Assembly (NCBI RefSeq): GCF_031454135.1
Contig: NZ_JAVDQF010000001.1
Location: 310,001-374,000 of the forward strand
Origin: Arthrobacter russicus
GTDB lineage: Bacteria > Actinomycetota > Actinomycetes > Actinomycetales > Micrococcaceae
Reading direction: 5' to 3'
Length of the DNA: 64,000 nucleotides
Part shown: piece by piece, positions 60,196 through 64,000 of the stretch
How the letters are laid out: each line of letters opens with the position of its first letter
Position numbering within the stretch: the stretch's first letter is position 1
The notes under the pieces: model-generated
Databases searched by the model: none
What the model was told of the DNA's origin: nothing
Seen by the model: the letters and a program-made list of their open reading frames with translations, nothing else
Translations under genes and position numbers: made by a program

Positions 60196-63135
60196 CTAGA
60201 GCTCCGAAGCCGGTACCCCGACGCCGAGGATCATCGGCTCAGCCGCGGCAGGCTTCTTTTCCGCCGCGCGCTTCGCCGAGGCAGGCGGAGCCGAGATCGC
60301 TCCGCCGTGCGGTTCGCTCTCGATCGACTGAATCTCATTGCTGCCCGCCGCGCCCTGGGCCCGACCCGCGGCCCGATGCCGTCGCGGACGACGGCCACCC
60401 GAAGTTTTCGGCTCGGATTCGATTGCTTCCCGCTCCGGTTGCTCGGCCGGCTGCTGGGGCTTCAGGTGATCGAACACATCGGCCAAGCCGTCCAAGGTGA
60501 GGTCCGGCTTCCGGGGCGCCTCATCCAGGTGACCACGCGGAATTTCCACGGTCTCGCCGCCGATGGTCAGCACCGCGGCCGGGTCGTGCGCAGGCTCTGC
60601 GGCGTCGTCCGGTTGCTCGTGGTGAGCAGCTTGGGCGGCCGCCGCGATATTGGCCAGCGCAGCCCGCGCAGCCGAGGCTTTGGCTTCGCGTTCCGCCTCG
60701 CTGAGTTCCTCGACCACGGCCTCCGGCTCAGCCTGGGCTTGCTGCCGGTTCCGATTGCGCTTGCGTTCGCCCCGGCTGGGCCGTTGGTTCTCGGCCCGCG
60801 GACTGTGCTGTTCCGCAGCGATCGCATGGGTCGCCCGACGGTGTTCGACCGGTTCGTCATGGGTGACCACGCCGCGGCCGGCACAGGCTTCGCACTGCTC
60901 GCCGAATACTTCGAGCAAACCGGTGCCCATCCGTTTTCGGGTCATTTGGATCAGGCCGAGCGAGGTCACCTCGGCGACCTGGTGTTTGGTCCGGTCCCGG
61001 CCCAAACACTCGACCAAGCGGCGCAGCACCAAATCGCGGTTCGACTCGAGCACCATGTCGATGAAGTCGATCACGATGATGCCGCCGATGTCGCGCAGAC
61101 GCAGCTGCCGGACGACCTCTTCGGCCGCTTCCAAGTTGTTCTTGGTCACCGTTTCTTCGAGGTTGCCCCCGGAGCCGGTGAACTTGCCGGTGTTGACGTC
61201 GACCACGGTCATCGCCTCGGTGCGGTCGATCACCAACGAGCCGCCCGAGGGCAGGAACACTTTTCGCTCCAGGGCTTTGGAAATCTGCTCGTTGATCCGG
61301 TGTGCCGCGAAGATGTCTTCGTTGCTGGTCCATTTCTCCAGCCGGTCCACCAGATCCGGTGCCACGTAGGTGACATACGCCTCGACGGTGTCCCACGCTT
61401 CTTCCCCGGACACGATCAGCTTCGAGAAATCTTCGTTGAACACGTCACGGACCACCTTGATGGTCAGATCCGGTTCGCCGTACAGCATTTCCGGGGCCAA
61501 AGTCTTGGTCGACGTGGCCCGGGATTCAATGCCCTCCCACTGCACCCGCAACCGGTTGATGTCGTGCGTGAGTTCCTCTTCGCTTGCTCCTTCGGCTGCG
61601 GTCCGAACGATGACGCCCGCGTTTTCCGGAAGATTCTCTTTGAGGATCTTCTTGAGCCGGTTGCGTTCCACATCCGGGAGCTTGCGCGAAATACCGGTCA
61701 TCGAACCGCCCGGCACATACACCAGGTAGCGGCCCGGCAAGGAAATCTGGCTGGTCAGGCGGGCGCCCTTATGGCCCACCGGATCCTTGGTCACCTGGAC
61801 CAGGACGGTGTCTCCCGACTTCAGCGCGTTCTCGATCCGGCGCGGAGCACCGTCGAGCTTTGCAGCATCCCAGTTGACTTCGCCGGCGTAAAGCACCGCG
61901 TTGCGGCCGCGTCCAATGTCGACGAATGCCGCTTCCATGCTGGGCAGCACATTCTGCACTTTGCCGACGTACACGTTCCCGATCAACGAGTCCTGTTGCG
62001 TCTTGGAGACGAAATGCTCGGCGAGAATGCCGTCTTCGAGCACGCCGATCTGAATCCGCTCGTCACGCTGCCGGACGACCATCACCCGGTCGACCGACTC
62101 GCGCCGGGCCAGGAACTCGGCTTCGGTGATCACTTGCCTGCGGCGTCCGGTGTCCCGGGACTCCCGGCGGCGCTGCTTCTTCGCCTCCAAGCGGGTCGAG
62201 CCGCGCAAGGAGGTGACTTTGTTCGAAACGTTTTCCGAAGGCTGCCGCGGGGCCCGGACCCTGGTCACGGTATTGGGCGGATCGTCGTCGTTGCCGCCGG
62301 TCAGCTCCAGATCGGCGTCGCCACGGCGCCGGCGCCGCCGGCGCCGCGAAACCACGCCGTCTTCGGAGGCCGGATCGCCGCCGTCGGCTGCGTCTTCCTG
62401 CGCCGGCGAACCCTCCTCGGTATCGCTGCCTTTCGTCCGGCGGGAACGTGAGCGGCGCCGGCGCTTGCCGGCGTCTTCGGTTTCCGGCTGGGCATCGTCG
62501 GCTTGGTCAGAATCGAGCTCGGCGGCCGGTTCCCCGACCACCGCGGCCAGAGACAAATCCGGGGCTTGGAAGAGCAACGACGCCGGCGAGGCCGGTGCCA
62601 GGAACGGCGACGCCAAGCCGGTCCCGGCTTCATCGGCAACGCTCGCAGCAGGAGCGGCCTCGGGCACTTCCGCCGTAGCGGCATCGTCCGGTTCGGGCAG
62701 CGCTGCGCTCTTCCGGGTACTGGCCCGCTTCCGCGGAGCCCGCTTCGGCGCGAGCGGACTGCCGGTCGGCGATTCAGCAGGCGCAATCTCCGCGGCAGAT
62801 TCGGCTGCCGGGGGCAGCTCTAGCGTGGGCTGCTCCGCAGCATCCTCGGCAATCGGTTTCTTGCTCCGGCTGGGGCGTTTGGCCTTTTTGGCCGGTTCTG
62901 CCGGCTCCGCGGACGCCTCCACCACGGAGAGTTCGACGGCGATGGCTTCGGCACCGCTCGGCTCACTGGCTTTGGCCTTCTTGGCCGGCGCTTTCTTGGC
63001 CGTTGTCTTTTTCGCGGGGGCCGCATCGTCCGCCGTCTTTTTGGCCGGAGCCTTCTTGGCAGCGCGGCGCGGCTGCTTCCCGGTCGTTTCTTCCGAGGTC
63101 TCCACGTTGGCCGAGCTGGTTTCGTCAATGTCCAT
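60196..63135 (-). CDS. rne: Ribonuclease E/G family endoribonuclease
   Basis: The 979-residue protein has a long Lys/Ala/Glu-rich, disordered N-terminus (residues 1-330, with AKKAPAKK repeats and clusters of arginines near 225 and 265). An S1 RNA-binding segment follows (IGNVYVGKVQNVLPSMEAAFVDIGRGRN, about 385-412), then the RNase E catalytic core with DLVLRRLVECLGRDRT. The zinc-link CEACAGRG follows the core, and a shorter disordered C-terminus ends the protein. It initiates mRNA decay and stable-RNA processing. Actinobacterial RNase E enzymes have this layout with the core in the middle. A 20-base-arm hairpin ends the transcript, and a 374-base intergenic region precedes it. Confidence 0.95.
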   Translation of the reverse strand: MDIDETSSANVETSEETTGKQPRRAAKKAPAKKTADDAAPAKKTTAKKAPAKKAKASEPSGAEAIAVELSVVEASAEPAEPAKKAKRPSRSKKPIAEDAAEQPTLELPPAAESAAEIAPAESPTGSPLAPKRAPRKRASTRKSAALPEPDDAATAEVPEAAPAASVADEAGTGLASPFLAPASPASLLFQAPDLSLAAVVGEPAAELDSDQADDAQPETEDAGKRRRRSRSRRTKGSDTEEGSPAQEDAADGGDPASEDGVVSRRRRRRRRGDADLELTGGNDDDPPNTVTRVRAPRQPSENVSNKVTSLRGSTRLEAKKQRRRESRDTGRRRQVITEAEFLARRESVDRVMVVRQRDERIQIGVLEDGILAEHFVSKTQQDSLIGNVYVGKVQNVLPSMEAAFVDIGRGRNAVLYAGEVNWDAAKLDGAPRRIENALKSGDTVLVQVTKDPVGHKGARLTSQISLPGRYLVYVPGGSMTGISRKLPDVERNRLKKILKENLPENAGVIVRTAAEGASEEELTHDINRLRVQWEGIESRATSTKTLAPEMLYGEPDLTIKVVRDVFNEDFSKLIVSGEEAWDTVEAYVTYVAPDLVDRLEKWTSNEDIFAAHRINEQISKALERKVFLPSGGSLVIDRTEAMTVVDVNTGKFTGSGGNLEETVTKNNLEAAEEVVRQLRLRDIGGIIVIDFIDMVLESNRDLVLRRLVECLGRDRTKHQVAEVTSLGLIQMTRKRMGTGLLEVFGEQCEACAGRGVVTHDEPVEHRRATHAIAAEQHSPRAENQRPSRGERKRNRNRQQAQAEPEAVVEELSEAEREAKASAARAALANIAAAAQAAHHEQPDDAAEPAHDPAAVLTIGGETVEIPRGHLDEAPRKPDLTLDGLADVFDHLKPQQPAEQPEREAIESEPKTSGGRRPRRHRAAGRAQGAAGSNEIQSIESEPHGGAISAPPASAKRAAEKKPAAAEPMILGVGVPASEL

Positions 63136-63509
63136 TTATGGCTGTGCTCCATCCCGAGCGGAGCCGCCACATCCGACACCCGCAAGGGCTCAAGTGCCGG
63201 CCCCCTCAGGCGCCGACCGAAGTCAATGAATTACGTCCCGGGTGGCACCATCTCTTGGGTGCGGCATCGTCGAGGACGCCGACGGCGGGTTCTCGACAAA
63301 CGGCGACTGTGGATGTGGGCCGCAGAGCCTCTTCGGCTCCGACAGTCATGCATCAACACGTGCTGGCAGGAGAACAAACCATCGGACTGGGCGGTGCATG
63401 TGGATCATCGTCCAGCCGAACTCATTGTCTCACACCAGATCGGAGCCGGCCGGTATTGGATTGCGGAAACTGTGCAGACGGCTCAGCCGCTCAGGTTAGA
63501 ATCAGGCTC
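63136..63509. other. Intergenic region between rne and the VKOR-family gene
   Basis: No supportable gene. It must contain the divergent promoters and the 5' leader of rne. A small GAGCC-GAAGA-GGCTC hairpin (around 63328-63342, transcribed strand of rne) is visible. RNase E leaders are often long and autoregulated, so a regulatory role is possible but not shown. Confidence 0.5.
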
Positions 63510-64000
63510 ATGGCCAAGTCAAAGATTCCCGCCGCACTCGATTCGACGGACCTCATCGACGCCGACGACGATGATCCCGGTCAACCGCAAAGCAGGAGTC
63601 CCCGTGGAACCGCCACCGCTCTGCCCTGGATCACCCAGACCCGGCCTTATGCGGTACTGCTGCTGATCACCAGCCTGGTCGCCTTCATCGCTTCCTTCGC
63701 TTTGGTCCTGGACAAGCTCCAGCTGCTGGAGAATCCGAATGCGAAGCTTGGCTGCGATGTCAATGCCTTCGTCTCCTGCGGGGCCGTGATGGGCACCTGG
63801 CAGGCCTCCTTGTTCGGCTTCCCGAATCCCTATATCGGCATCGTCGCCTTCGGCATCGTGTTCGCTTTGGGCATGTCGCTGCTGGCCGGCGCGAAGTTCG
63901 CCCGTTGGTATTGGGTCTGCTTCCAAATCGGGGTCACCTTGGGCATGGTTTTCATCGTGTGGCTCTGGTCCCAGGCGCTCTATTCGATCACCATCCTCTG
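63510..64000 (+). CDS. Vitamin K epoxide reductase (VKOR)-family protein (truncated by window edge)
   Basis: The reading frame from ATG at 63510 (MAKSKIPAALDSTDLIDADD) stays open to the end of the window, 163 codons. After an acidic cytoplasmic start comes a membrane helix (about residues 47-69), then the VKOR loop GCDVNAFVSCGAVMGTW with Cys82 and Cys90, and further helices GIVAFGIVFALGMSLLAG and QIGVTLGMVFIVWLW. Bacterial VKOR proteins reoxidise a thioredoxin-like partner during disulfide formation outside the cell, passing electrons to quinone. The active-site CxxC expected after the last helix would lie at or beyond the window edge. Confidence 0.85.
   Translation, partial: MAKSKIPAALDSTDLIDADDDDPGQPQSRSPRGTATALPWITQTRPYAVLLLITSLVAFIASFALVLDKLQLLENPNAKLGCDVNAFVSCGAVMGTWQASLFGFPNPYIGIVAFGIVFALGMSLLAGAKFARWYWVCFQIGVTLGMVFIVWLWSQALYSITIL

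Noticed and set aside
60307-62451. A 714-codon plus-strand frame opposite rne
   Set aside because: Antisense shadow of the RNase E gene; composition and lack of domains give no support.
1-64000. CRISPR arrays, insertion sequences, prophage, att sites
   Set aside because: No regularly spaced direct repeats, transposase or integrase motifs, or phage genes were seen. The only tRNA (49541-49613) shows no nearby integrase or duplicated 3' end.

Overview
The window reads as a chromosomal segment of a high-GC actinobacterium, most likely an Arthrobacter-like member of the Micrococcaceae. The main reasons are the housekeeping order rplU-rpmA-obg-proB-proA-(membrane protein)-nadD-(hypothetical)-rsfS-phosphatase-tRNA-Ala, an actinobacterial RNase E with a long Lys/Ala-rich N-terminus, frequent GTG/TTG starts, ATGA translational overlaps, and a ThiD-TenA fusion under a TPP riboswitch. 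Species identity is inference. No insertion sequence, prophage, CRISPR array or replication origin was seen.

Layout. 1-2835 (minus): a coupled lipid-modification group (alpha/beta hydrolase, FAD amine-oxidase-like enzyme, DUF1365, start of a probable cyclopropane-fatty-acid-synthase-type methyltransferase). 3000-5324: LysR regulator and aldehyde dehydrogenase, convergent. 5450-8803: metF-metE, with a leader whose inverted repeat covers the metF start codon. 9090-14712 (minus): a MoxR/DUF58/von Willebrand factor A operon (Bat-type) with a DUF1304 protein. 14881-22915: acyl-CoA ligase, ROK regulator, phosphotransferase-like protein, rRNA-type methyltransferase, a tandem pair of VOC proteins of which one is broken by a stop codon, a frameshifted MerR regulator and a D-2-hydroxyacid dehydrogenase.

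22968-31199 is a fatty-acid beta-oxidation locus: an MBL-fold hydrolase diverging from a TetR regulator, then thiolase, a fused hydratase/3-hydroxyacyl-CoA dehydrogenase, both electron-transfer-flavoprotein subunits and a multi-spanning cytochrome-b-like protein. Two almost superimposable 43-bp bipartite operators mark the MBL/tetR and thiolase promoters. It is followed, behind a strong bidirectional terminator, by a translationally coupled cluster (31265-40339, minus) resembling the acyclic-terpene-utilization (atu) genes of Pseudomonas: SDR (atuB-like), hydratase (atuE-like), acyl-CoA dehydrogenase (atuD-like), biotin carboxylase and carboxyltransferase (atuF/atuC-like), the DUF1446 protein AtuA and a TIGR03084-family protein. 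A divergent TetR regulator, an acyl-CoA ligase and a GMC oxidoreductase sit beside it. Part of this cluster has visibly lower GC than the rest of the window.

44721-49454 (plus): a DASS-type anion transporter, a secreted GDSL hydrolase, a lipoprotein and two tandem paralogous membrane proteins, closed by a classic terminator. 49541-63135 (minus): tRNA-Ala and the housekeeping block listed above, thiD-tenA and rne. The window ends inside a VKOR-family gene (plus).

Working picture: alcohols or branched/terpenoid acids would be oxidised (GMC oxidoreductase, aldehyde dehydrogenase), activated (CoA ligases), processed by the atu-like enzymes and finished by the neighbouring beta-oxidation operon, with electrons leaving through ETF and possibly the cytochrome-b-like protein. 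This integration is inference from gene content and adjacency.
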